A DNA stretch of 64,000 nucleotides from Planctomycetota bacterium (GTDB lineage Bacteria > Planctomycetota > JAJSAM01 > JAJVHW01). Position numbers and translations under genes: made by a program. Positions 17,223-26,021 of the stretch are shown in pieces; positions within the stretch are counted from its first letter, which is position 1, and the number at the start of each line of letters is the position of its first letter. The DNA is taken from contig JAIOPE010000146.1 in the NCBI GenBank assembly GCA_021414065.1, positions 1 to 64,000 of the forward strand, in the 5' to 3' direction. The notes under the pieces were generated by a model. It saw nothing but the letters and a program-made list of their open reading frames with translations, was not told the origin of the DNA and ran no database searches.

Positions 17223-19238
17223 TCACACGCCTCCGGTGTCGTTCGGCCCGCCGTGCCCCGACTCGTGATGTTGCGAGGGGTCGGCGGCCTGCTGCGGCGG
17301 GACACGGTAGCCCGAGTCGCGGATGCGTTCGAACTCCTCGGGGTGCGCGTGCTTCATCTCGTCCTCCGTGAGCTTGCCCGTCATCCAGGTGACGCTCATC
17401 GGGTACTCCGCGGGATGGAAGATCACGAAGAAGAAGTGCCACACGATGATCGCGCCGACTGCGAGGATCGCCTCGTAGTAGTGGATCCTCTCCGCGACGA
17501 AGACCATCCATCGCGGCATCCACGCCGTCACCTCGACCTTGAACCAGAGCATCGAGCCGGTCACGAGCATGACCACGCCGCCCCACGCGAGCGCCCAGTA
17601 CTCGAGCTTCATCGTGTAGTCCCACCGGTCGAACTTCGGCGGCGTCTTCGCCAGCCCCAGGTGGTAGAGCACGTTCTGCCGCGCGTCGCGGAGGTCCTGG
17701 AGCTTCGGGACGATCCGGCCGAATGCGTACCGGCCGTGCGGGCTCGCAATGATGTAGGCGACGTGGGCTACGGACGCGACCGCGAACACCACGCCCGCGA
17801 ACCGGTGGACCCACCCGCGGGCCGTCTCGCCGAAGCCGACTGCTGCGAGACCGTGCACCCACGCGGCGTCGGGGAACGTCAGGGCGAAGCCCGTGATCGC
17901 GAGAACGATGAACGAGAAGCCGACCGACGCGTGCACCCAGAGCTCGATCGGACGGAACCGCACGTAGGTCACCGAAGCCCGCTGCGCCCTCAGCTTCGCG
18001 CGGACGTGCTTGAACCAGATGAGCCCGTTGTGCAGCGCCATGCCGCCGAGCGTGAGCGGGATGACGAGCATGTAGAAGAGCTTCACCCAGTAGGCGTAGA
18101 CGTCGGTGTCCGCCTCGGCCGTCGCGTGGACGCGTCCTTCGATGAAGCCCTGCGTGGCGCCCTCGTGGCAGTGCTGGCAGGTGGCGAGCAGGTTGTCCTT
18201 GTGGATGCGGGACTTCGGGTCGGTCGAGGGGCGGACGTCGTGGAATCCGTGGCACGACGCGCAGTTCGCCGCCTTGGCGGAGCCGCCGGAGTCGGCGAGC
18301 CCGTGGTAGCTGTCCCGGTAGGACGACACGCGGTCGGCGTCGAGTCCGTACTTCCTCACGATCCGTTCGGCGGCGTGGCAGTTGGCGCAGGTCTGGGAGA
18401 CGTGACGACCGTAGACGGTCGAGTCGATCGACTCCTTCTTCTGGATGCTGTGCTCGCTGTGGCAGTCGTTGCAGGCGGGCGACTCCATCCTGCCGCGCGC
18501 GAGCGCCGTCGCGTGGATGCTCCCGGAGAACTCGCCGGCTGCCTTCTCGTGGCAGGTGGCGCAGAGCTTGGGGATGTTGGGCTTGAAGGTCTTCGACGTC
18601 GGGTCGCCGCCCGGGCGCAGGTCGTGGATCGGGTGGCAGTCCACGCAGCCCGCGGCCTTCTCGTTGTGCTTCTCGAGCACCTCCACGCCGTGGACGCTCA
18701 GCGCGTACTGCGCGACCGTCTTCGCGATCCGGACTTCGCCGTCCTTCCGCGCGCCGCCGTGGCACTTCCCGCACGTCGAGGGCAGGTTGAACTTGTGGAC
18801 CGACGACTTCGGATCGGACTTCCTGAGCACCGCGTGCGGCGGGTGACAGGTCGAGCAGTTGGGCGCGTTCTTCGCCAAGTCCGGCGGCAGCTTCGCGTGC
18901 GGCGTCTTCTTGAACTTCTCGACGGAGTCCTCGTGGCAGTTCGCGCAGTTGACCGGGTCGGCCTTCTTCTTCGTGTGCGGAAGCTCCTCCATGTCCTCGT
19001 GGCACTGCACGCACGACTTCGCGTGAAGACTCGCCCCCCACTGCGCCGGGTCCACGCGCTTGCCCTCGGGGGCACCTTTCTTCGTGGCGCCCTCGGCGTG
19101 GCACGACAGGCACGACGCAGGCTCGTCCTGATCGTCCTGCGCCCACGCGGTCGGGGCGGCTCCCGCCGCGGCGGCGAAGGCCGCGGCGGCGAGCGCCCAC
19201 ACGGCAAGTCCCTTCAGCACGGCAGCGAGGCGATTCAT
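17223..19238 (-). CDS. multiheme c-type cytochrome (11 CxxCH) fused to C-terminal membrane cytochrome b domain (CbcL-like)
   Basis: Start MNRLAAVLKGL with signal peptide; 11 CxxCH; TM domain with His pairs (HRFAGVVFAVASVAHVAYI, HFFFVIFHPAEYPM); abuts the next gene. Confidence 0.9.
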   Translation of the reverse strand: MNRLAAVLKGLAVWALAAAAFAAAAGAAPTAWAQDDQDEPASCLSCHAEGATKKGAPEGKRVDPAQWGASLHAKSCVQCHEDMEELPHTKKKADPVNCANCHEDSVEKFKKTPHAKLPPDLAKNAPNCSTCHPPHAVLRKSDPKSSVHKFNLPSTCGKCHGGARKDGEVRIAKTVAQYALSVHGVEVLEKHNEKAAGCVDCHPIHDLRPGGDPTSKTFKPNIPKLCATCHEKAAGEFSGSIHATALARGRMESPACNDCHSEHSIQKKESIDSTVYGRHVSQTCANCHAAERIVRKYGLDADRVSSYRDSYHGLADSGGSAKAANCASCHGFHDVRPSTDPKSRIHKDNLLATCQHCHEGATQGFIEGRVHATAEADTDVYAYWVKLFYMLVIPLTLGGMALHNGLIWFKHVRAKLRAQRASVTYVRFRPIELWVHASVGFSFIVLAITGFALTFPDAAWVHGLAAVGFGETARGWVHRFAGVVFAVASVAHVAYIIASPHGRYAFGRIVPKLQDLRDARQNVLYHLGLAKTPPKFDRWDYTMKLEYWALAWGGVVMLVTGSMLWFKVEVTAWMPRWMVFVAERIHYYEAILAVGAIIVWHFFFVIFHPAEYPMSVTWMTGKLTEDEMKHAHPEEFERIRDSGYRVPPQQAADPSQHHESGHGGPNDTGGV

Positions 19239-19462
19239 GGGTTCAGGTCCTCTTGTCGCGGTTCCTGGTCTCCAACCGGGGCATCGAGACGCCCGGGTCG
19301 ACGACCGGGGAGAGTCTCCGGAAGCGTGCGGCCGACCGACGCGACCTTGGTCACATTGTGACGGACCATCTGCTTCGGCACCGCCGGAACTCACGTTTCG
19401 ACGACTCGCGACTCCACCCGGCCGGGCGTCGATCCGCGCGCCGAACTCGACGCCGACGCCGT

Positions 19463-19600
19463 GTACCGTTCGCACCTCGTGGCTACCTCGTCGGGAAGGT
19501 CGCCACAAGCGCCACGTCGCCTTCACCTCGGTCCGGCCCGGCCGCTCTGCTCCGCGAAAGCGCGTTTCGAACGGAATCGCTCGTCGATCCTTCGCCCCCC
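19463..19600. repeat. dispersed intergenic repeat, copy C
   Basis: GTACCGTTCGCACCTCGTGGCTACCTCGTCGGGAAGGTCGCCACAAGCGCCACGTCG...ACCTCGGTCCGGCCCGGCCGCTCTGCTCCGCGAAAGCGCGTTTCG. Confidence 0.8.
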
Positions 19601-19621
19601 GTGGTCTCCTCCGGTACCGCC

Positions 19622-19870
19622 ATGCCCCTCACTGTCACCATCCGCCGGGAGACGCAGGGCCGCGGAGGCAAGCAGGTGACCACGCTTTCCGGTCTCGCGC
19701 CGATCGGCGACGCCAAGATCGCGGCGCTGGCGTCCGACCTGAAGCGCCGCTGCGCCAGCGGCGGCAGTGCCGGCGCCGCCGGGACGATCGTCCTCCAGGG
19801 CGACCACCGCGACCTCGTGCAGGCCGAACTCGAGGCCCGGGGCTACGTCGTCAAACGAGCCGGCGGCTGA
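19622..19870 (+). CDS. SUI1/eIF1 (YciH-like) family translation initiation factor
   Basis: 82 aa MPLTVTIRRETQGRGGKQVTTLSGL...GTIVLQGDHRDLVQAELEARGYVVKRAGG, typical SUI1 pattern. Confidence 0.88.
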   Translation: MPLTVTIRRETQGRGGKQVTTLSGLAPIGDAKIAALASDLKRRCASGGSAGAAGTIVLQGDHRDLVQAELEARGYVVKRAGG

Positions 19871-20481
19871 TGCCGGACCCGCTCTGCAACCGGAAGAAGG
19901 TCCGCGGTTGGAAGCGCCGCATCCGCGACGTCGAGCGCTTCGAGCGGATCCAGGCGACACGCGACCTCGGCGACGACGTCGCCCGCCGCGGCTACGCGTT
20001 CACGAAGATCTACATCGACCCGTGGTTCCGACTCACCCCGCGCACGCCCCCGGTGTGGCTGCAGCAGCGGATCGTCGAGAGCCTGGTGCGCGTCCACGAC
20101 GCGTGGCACGCCCGCCTCTCGGCCATGGGCTCGCCCGTCCGCACGCGGATCTGGCTCGCGTCGCCACGTTTCATGGGGTCGCAGGTCGTCGGCGGCGCCG
20201 GCGACCGCGCACACTACGTTGACGCGATCCTCCAGCCGGCGTCGCCCGTCGCCCCGTTCCCGGCGCATCTGTTCGCGCGCTGCCCGGAGGCGGTCGCCGG
20301 CTTCCGCTGGGAGTGCCGCAGCGACGACGACGAGGTCGAACTCGAGGACTGCGACGGCCCCGCCGAGGTGGAGCGCCTCCTCGCCCGCGGCTGGCAACGC
20401 CGCGAGAGCACCGACCCGCGCTGGGGCCCGAGCCTCGTCCGTCGCGTGGGCGACATCTGGGAGGGCGCGCGAGTCGATTGA
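19870..20481 (+). CDS. hypothetical protein
   Basis: 203 aa ORF overlapping the SUI1 stop (TGATG), coding-like composition. Confidence 0.7.
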   Translation: MPDPLCNRKKVRGWKRRIRDVERFERIQATRDLGDDVARRGYAFTKIYIDPWFRLTPRTPPVWLQQRIVESLVRVHDAWHARLSAMGSPVRTRIWLASPRFMGSQVVGGAGDRAHYVDAILQPASPVAPFPAHLFARCPEAVAGFRWECRSDDDEVELEDCDGPAEVERLLARGWQRRESTDPRWGPSLVRRVGDIWEGARVD

Positions 20482-20607
20482 GTGCGGCAGGACAGACTGG
20501 CGCATCGAAATCTGTGCATCGACCGCTCAATTTTCAAGGTCGCGCAGGCGGCACGCGCGCGCCGTCGCGTTGCCGCCCGAGCCGTTGCCGCCGGTCACGC
20601 AACACCG

Positions 20608-21582
20608 TCACTCCTGCCGCAGGAACGCCACGCGGCCGATCGTCCGGCCCGCACCCGGGGTGACGAGCGCGACGGGCGGACTGACGGCGCCGGAGTTGCC
20701 GATCACGGACGTCCAGAGCCGACCGTTCGCCTCGTCCTCGGAGCCCCAGAACAGACGCTTCTGCACAGGGTCGAACGCGAGCCCCACGGGCTGATCGTCG
20801 GCGACCTTCAGCGCCTGCGCGACGGCGGCGCCCGGCTCCATCCCGATCCGCAGCAGCGGCGGCTGACCGACCTCGATGAAGTAGACGGCCTTCCGCTTCG
20901 CGTCCACGACGACGCCGTTCACGGACCGCGGTCCGCCCGCGGCCACCGTCGTCGGCATGTCGATGAACACGACCGGCTCGCCCCGCTTCACGAGCGGCGC
21001 CTTCTGCAGCCGACGGTACGGACGCACCTTCTCGTCCACGACACCCCAATAGAGGCGCCCGGCCTTCCCGTCGATCGCAAGAGCAGACGGCGACACCGCG
21101 GCAGCGAACAGTTCCGCCGCGAGCGGCTTGGTGCCCAGGTGAATCGTCCAGATCCAGTTCGCCTGCTGTTCGGCGACGTAAAGCCTGTTGGCCTTCGGGT
21201 CGTACGCGATGCCGTAGAAGTCAGCGGTCGGCGGCGTCCCCGCCGGAAAGTTCAGGGGCAGCACCTGGATCGAGACCTTGGTGAAGTCGGGCGCGAGCGC
21301 GTCCTTCAGGCGCCAGACCTTCGCCTGAGAACCGAACGTACCGTAGAGCGTGTGTCGGACCGGATCGACCGCGAGTCCCGACACGGAAACCGCGCCGCCC
21401 GGCACGACGATCGACCCGTGCGACGCGACACTCGTGCCCGTCGCGTCGAGTACGCCGCGGTGGAGCGTGGTGTGGTTCAGCGTGCCCGGTGCCGTCGAGA
21501 CCTCCGTCCAAAAGACGAACTGGGCCCCGGGAGTTGCGCGTCGCGCCGCGCCGGTTGCAGCCGAAGTGCCGACGTCGGTCAT
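20608..21582 (-). CDS. YWTD/LDL-receptor-like beta-propeller protein
   Basis: Repeats such as GLAVDPVRHTLYG, GIAYDPKANRLYVAE, ALAIDGKAGRLYWG, GLAFDPVQKRLFWGS. Confidence 0.75.
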   Translation of the reverse strand: MTDVGTSAATGAARRATPGAQFVFWTEVSTAPGTLNHTTLHRGVLDATGTSVASHGSIVVPGGAVSVSGLAVDPVRHTLYGTFGSQAKVWRLKDALAPDFTKVSIQVLPLNFPAGTPPTADFYGIAYDPKANRLYVAEQQANWIWTIHLGTKPLAAELFAAAVSPSALAIDGKAGRLYWGVVDEKVRPYRRLQKAPLVKRGEPVVFIDMPTTVAAGGPRSVNGVVVDAKRKAVYFIEVGQPPLLRIGMEPGAAVAQALKVADDQPVGLAFDPVQKRLFWGSEDEANGRLWTSVIGNSGAVSPPVALVTPGAGRTIGRVAFLRQE

Positions 21583-21764
21583 CGGCGCACACCCGGGGAA
21601 GCAAACGTCGCAAGCCGTCGGTCACGACGCATGGGGAACCTCGCTGGATTGCCTGGGGTGCCGGCGGTTCGCCGGCCACGCCCCACGGACGAAGAACGTG
21701 AGACCGCATGGTCGCCCGCGACGACGCGCCCTCCTCCGACAAACACGCCGGACCGCGTGCCGTC

Positions 21765-21905
21765 GGAACTCGTCCCTACCTCGTCGGGAGCGCGGCCACG
21801 GGGGCGGGGCCATCGACTCCTCGGTCCGGGCCGGTTCCGGTGCGGAGTCGGAAGCGCGCTTGGACCTCACGCCCGCAAGGTCGATCCTCCCGCCCGCACA
21901 CGCGC
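21765..21905. repeat. dispersed intergenic repeat, copy D (diverged)
   Basis: CTACCTCGTCGGGAGCGCGGCCAC...GACTCCTCGGTCCGGGCCGG...GGAAGCGCGCTT. Confidence 0.7.
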
Positions 21906-21915
21906 GCGCCCGACG

Positions 21916-22422
21916 TCAGCGCAACTGGTACGTCTCCACGCTCTCCGCGCCCGCGCCGGTCGGCGGAAAGGCGTCGCTGCCCTCTGCCGAGTCGAGCTTC
22001 CACCATCCGTCCTCCGCGACGAGCGTGACGCCGCGCATGCTGCCGTCGCGGTGCTTCACTCGGACTTCCGCGCGTGCGCCGTTGGCGCGTTCGTCAGCAA
22101 CCGACTCGAACGCGAACGTCGTGTCCGTCTTGAGCAGCACCGGCGCCATCGCCTCGAAGAGCGCCCGGGACGGATCCCCGGCGAGCGCCCTGTACTTCTC
22201 GTTCGCCTCGAGCGTGCGACGCGTCGCGCGATCGATGCGCTTGCGGCGCTCGAGCGAAAGGCCCGTGTCCCAGAACGGGCCCCACGTCTGCGTCTCGACG
22301 ACGCGTTGCATGAGGCGGAGCGACTGGCCGGGCGGCGAGTCGGGCACGGGCTGACTGCACGAAACGCAGAGCGCCGCCGCGGCGACCGCCGCGGCGGGGA
22401 ACACCAGGAACGGAGCTCGCAT
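21916..22422 (-). CDS. putative lipoprotein
   Basis: MRAPFLVFPAAAVAAAALCVSCSQP signal/lipobox-like N-terminus. Confidence 0.7.
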   Translation of the reverse strand: MRAPFLVFPAAAVAAAALCVSCSQPVPDSPPGQSLRLMQRVVETQTWGPFWDTGLSLERRKRIDRATRRTLEANEKYRALAGDPSRALFEAMAPVLLKTDTTFAFESVADERANGARAEVRVKHRDGSMRGVTLVAEDGWWKLDSAEGSDAFPPTGAGAESVETYQLR

Positions 22423-22435
22423 GGGGTCTCCTCTC

Positions 22436-23479
22436 TCACGACGTCTGGATGAGGTGCGTGCCCGCCGCCACGATTCGGTCGGCCTCGGACTCGTCCGCGG
22501 TGTCCAGGTGGAACGTCGGGAAGTCGGTCCCATCGGCGCGAACGACGACCACGAACCACACGGTGACCTTGCCCTTCACCGGCACGCCGCCGACGCGCCC
22601 GGACGAACGCATCACGGAGCGGGAGTCCTTCCGGAACCCGCGCAGGGCGTTTGCGTTCGGCACGTACCGGATGCGTTCGGTCCCGCGCGCGATCCAGAGC
22701 GCGTTCCACGTCCAGTCGATGCCGATGCGAAGGGTCTCGTTGCGGCCCGCGAGCGACATGACGACGAGCGCGACGAACCCCGCGCACGCGAGTCCGGCGA
22801 CCGCCGCGAGTGGGACCATCCGCTCGACCGCGCCTGCCACGGTGAGAATCCCCGTCATCAGTGCGAGGACGAAGAACAGCGCCGCAGACCGACTGCCCCA
22901 GAACCCCGTGCGCCGAACGGACACTGCGACCTGCGGCGCGCCGGGGCCCGTGTTGAGCCGCGTCGGATCGATGCGGTCCTCGTCGGTCGGCGGAATCTCG
23001 GGCCGACGCACTGGGCCACCGCCGTGCTTGGGACGGCGCGGCGCGACCGACGGCGTGGCCCCGAACGCGAATCGCGCGGCGTCGTCCGGGGAGAACGGTC
23101 CCGCGCCCTCCGCCGTGACGATCGCGCCGTCTCCGGGACAGAACGACACGGTTCCCGCCGGGCCTTCGACGATCGCGTTCACCGCGCAGAGGTCGGCGTC
23201 GCCGGCACCCGGCGGCTGCGACGGGTTCCGCATCAAGCGGCCGAAAAGCTCCGACAGTTGCGGCGCGGAGAGCACGCCAAGTTGGATGTCGTCGTACGAG
23301 CCGTTCGGCCGGAGCGACCGGTCGAGACCTTGCGCAGACACCGTGACGACGCCCGCGGGGAGTGGAGATGCGACGGCGGACGAAGGAACCGCCGAAGCGG
23401 TCGCGACGAGACGCGTGCCGCACGACGCGCAGAATGCGCTTCCGTCCGGCAACGACGTCCCGCAATGCGAGCAGAACAT
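22436..23479 (-). CDS. zinc-ribbon membrane protein
   Basis: MFCSHCGTSLPDGSAFCASCGTRL zinc ribbon; two central TM segments. Confidence 0.8.
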   Translation of the reverse strand: MFCSHCGTSLPDGSAFCASCGTRLVATASAVPSSAVASPLPAGVVTVSAQGLDRSLRPNGSYDDIQLGVLSAPQLSELFGRLMRNPSQPPGAGDADLCAVNAIVEGPAGTVSFCPGDGAIVTAEGAGPFSPDDAARFAFGATPSVAPRRPKHGGGPVRRPEIPPTDEDRIDPTRLNTGPGAPQVAVSVRRTGFWGSRSAALFFVLALMTGILTVAGAVERMVPLAAVAGLACAGFVALVVMSLAGRNETLRIGIDWTWNALWIARGTERIRYVPNANALRGFRKDSRSVMRSSGRVGGVPVKGKVTVWFVVVVRADGTDFPTFHLDTADESEADRIVAAGTHLIQTS

Positions 23480-23734
23480 GGATCTGGCCCTCGACCGGCT
23501 CTCGACTGAGAGACGGTGAAGTGATTGTCCGGACGCCGCGCCGCAGGTGTCAAGCGCGCCGAGCGAAGAACAAACCAACGCAGGCACGTCGCACGACTCA
23601 GGTCACGCGTGCCGGACCTGCCTTCACCGCGACGTCGTGAGATCGAACTTCACTTCCACCGCCGCGCTCGGCTTCGCGAGCGCCATCTCGTACCGGATCG
23701 TGGACTGGCCGACGACCTCGGCACGCTCGCGACG

Positions 23735-24868
23735 TCACCGAGCCGCGCCTGATCCCGTCAGGGCCCGATACGCGAACACGTTCCCGCTCGCGAGAGCGAC
23801 GGCCAGGGGCGTCCCGTCCGGGCCGGGCGCCGCGGAGTCGGCACCGTTCGCGAGGAGTGCCCGCGCCATGTCGGCGTCGCCTCGCACCGCCGCGAGGTGC
23901 AGCGCCGTCCGACCGGCCGCGTCCTTGGCCGTGGCGTCCGCACCATTCGCTAGCAGCAGGACGACGACGGCGGTGTGCCCCGACGACGCGGCGCGATGCA
24001 GCGGCGTCGCACCGGACTTGTCCGCGGCGGTCGTCCGCGCTCCCTTCGCGAGGAGCAGTTCGACGATGCCCGCATGGCCGCGGCGCGCGGCGAGATGCAA
24101 CGGGGTCGTCCCATCGACATCCGCGGTGTCGATCGCTGCGCCACGACCGACCAAGAGCGTTGCGACGCCCACGGCACCGACGCGTGCCGCGATGCGAAGC
24201 AGTTTGTTCTCGTCGACGCCCGACGCCGCAATCGCGCCCGGAGCCGCGAGCAACGAAGCCACCGTCGGAACGTCGTCTGCTTCGACCGCCTGCTCGATCG
24301 GCGTCTGTCCGAGCGGGTTCCTCACCTTCGGATCGGCGGCGTTCTCCAACAGCATGGCGACCGCTTCGGACTGGCCCGACGCGATGGCGGTCTCGAGCGG
24401 CGTGAGTCCACCTGGCCCGCTCTTGGAGTTGACGTTCGAGCCACTCTTCAAACGCGCCGCCAACTGCGCCAGATCGCCTCGGGCCGCGGCCTGGTGCAGG
24501 GTCATGGTTGGTTTCACCGCGGGTTTCGATGCGTCCGTCCCGGCGCTCGATCCGACGGTGCGAGTCGGCTGCGCTGCCCCCTCAGACGGCTCGGGCGGCG
24601 TCTCGCGCAGAGTCAGGAAGGCACCGGCGCCGGCCGCGACGACCAGCACGCCGACGATCGACGCGACCACGAGCCGTCGGCCGCCGGGCCGCGCGGACGG
24701 AGCGGCGGCTCGTGCCGAAGCGGGGGGCGGCGGCGGCGTAACGTACGGCGGCGGCGGTGGTGGCGGACGCGCGACGGTGCGCGCAACATCGCCGGCGCGC
24801 CGCAGGCCGCAGCTCGTGCAAAACGTCGCCGCGTCGGCGACCTGCGCGCCGCATCCGTTGCAGAACAT
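23735..24868 (-). CDS. zinc ribbon - TM - ankyrin-repeat protein
   Basis: MFCNGCGAQVADAATFCTSCG; poly-Pro; one TM (VVASIVGVLVVAAGAGAFL); repeats DGTTPLHLAARRGHAGIVELLLAKGA etc. Confidence 0.88.
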   Translation of the reverse strand: MFCNGCGAQVADAATFCTSCGLRRAGDVARTVARPPPPPPPYVTPPPPPASARAAAPSARPGGRRLVVASIVGVLVVAAGAGAFLTLRETPPEPSEGAAQPTRTVGSSAGTDASKPAVKPTMTLHQAAARGDLAQLAARLKSGSNVNSKSGPGGLTPLETAIASGQSEAVAMLLENAADPKVRNPLGQTPIEQAVEADDVPTVASLLAAPGAIAASGVDENKLLRIAARVGAVGVATLLVGRGAAIDTADVDGTTPLHLAARRGHAGIVELLLAKGARTTAADKSGATPLHRAASSGHTAVVVLLLANGADATAKDAAGRTALHLAAVRGDADMARALLANGADSAAPGPDGTPLAVALASGNVFAYRALTGSGAAR

Positions 24869-24901
24869 CGGTGACCTCCGCGTTCCGTCGAGACCGCCTC
24901 G

Positions 24902-25360
24902 CTACTTGATCCCCTTCGATGTCAGCCAATCTGCGACCGGCACGACGTCGTCGCCGCCGTCGTCGAAGACCTTCACCTCGGAGAAGTCGGCCTTCACCAC
25001 GAACGTAGCCGTGGTGATGAGGCCCTGCGGACCATTCGTGTTGACGTACACGAAGTAGTACTCGCGGTAGAGCTCGTGCATCCCCTTCGGGTCCGGCGAC
25101 GACTGGACCGCCAGGTTCAACGTGACCCGGTCACCCGCAGACGCTGCCTGCGTCACCCGAAGCGACTTCAACTGCGGAGCGGCCCCGAGCACCAGGTCGA
25201 GGAGCTTCTTCGCAGTCTCCGGCGTCACATCGCGGTCGTTGTTGTGATACGTGATCATCGGGTCGCCGGTCGGAAAGTCGGTCTTCGGTGCCGACTCGAA
25301 ACACGAGGTGACGAAGAGACAAGCGAGGAGTCCTGAGACGACGGCAATTCTGCGTTTCAT
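24902..25360 (-). CDS. putative lipoprotein
   Basis: MKRRIAVVSGLLACLFVTSCFES lipobox. Confidence 0.75.
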   Translation of the reverse strand: MKRRIAVVSGLLACLFVTSCFESAPKTDFPTGDPMITYHNNDRDVTPETAKKLLDLVLGAAPQLKSLRVTQAASAGDRVTLNLAVQSSPDPKGMHELYREYYFVYVNTNGPQGLITTATFVVKADFSEVKVFDDGGDDVVPVADWLTSKGIK

Positions 25361-25370
25361 GGGTTTTCTC

Positions 25371-25934
25371 CTACTTCGGCGCGGCGACCGCGACTTGGGC
25401 TTCATATGCCGTGTTGGTCCACTTCATGGGCACTCGGAACATCGCGTTGCTCTTGCCCTCCGGCACGAAGACGTAGACGACTTCCTTCAGGACGACGACC
25501 GCGCGAGAGACGTTCGCGTTCCCAGTCGTGAACTTGCACTCGTACGTCTCGCCGGGATGGATGTCGCCGACCTCGCCCGCCAGCCCGACTTCCTGAGGAT
25601 CTCCAGGGATGCGCTTGCCGTCGCCGTCGAAGAGCACGGCCCCGAACTTCACGATCGACAGGTCGCAGTGCGAGGCGTTGTCCACCTTGAACGAGAACAG
25701 GCCCTGGCCCATCACGCCGCTCGCCATCGGGCTCGACGACGGCTGCGTGAACGTGACGGGAACCGCGTCCGCGTCGAGCTTCCCCGGCGTGAGTCCGGGC
25801 GTGCCGCTGTCACCGCACGACGCAGCGGCGAACACGCCCGCGACGAGCACGGCGAGACAGAGCACTGCGGCGCTGCGGCTTCGCGCCCGCGCCACCACCG
25901 AGTGAGTTTCGTCTCGACCATCGCCTCGCTTCAT
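25371..25934 (-). CDS. putative lipoprotein, beta-rich
   Basis: Hydrophobic N-terminus with AAASCGDSG lipobox; 187 aa. Confidence 0.72.
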   Translation of the reverse strand: MKRGDGRDETHSVVARARSRSAAVLCLAVLVAGVFAAASCGDSGTPGLTPGKLDADAVPVTFTQPSSSPMASGVMGQGLFSFKVDNASHCDLSIVKFGAVLFDGDGKRIPGDPQEVGLAGEVGDIHPGETYECKFTTGNANVSRAVVVLKEVVYVFVPEGKSNAMFRVPMKWTNTAYEAQVAVAAPK

Positions 25935-26021
25935 CGGAGTCTCCCTTCGTCGCGGCCGTTCGCGCCGCGTTGGTCTTTCGTCCGCCGCGGCGAACGCCGT
26001 CGAGCGGCGTCGCAGCGAGCG

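Noticed and set aside
171-19238. Interpretation as nitrite reduction (NrfA) or hydroxylamine oxidoreductase operon
   Set aside because: No CxxCK catalytic heme or HAO-like signature seen; the barrel plus lipoprotein cytochrome fits electron export better.
12876-19361. Long plus-strand ORFs (12876-14522, 14495-16258, 17007-19361)
   Set aside because: Antisense shadows of the cytochrome and barrel genes; no recognisable domains.
19483-19716. Small minus-strand ORF ending GEGDVALVATFPTR, echoed at 58649-58840 and 57668-58042
   Set aside because: The shared peptide simply follows the dispersed DNA repeat; no consistent start codon or SD across copies.
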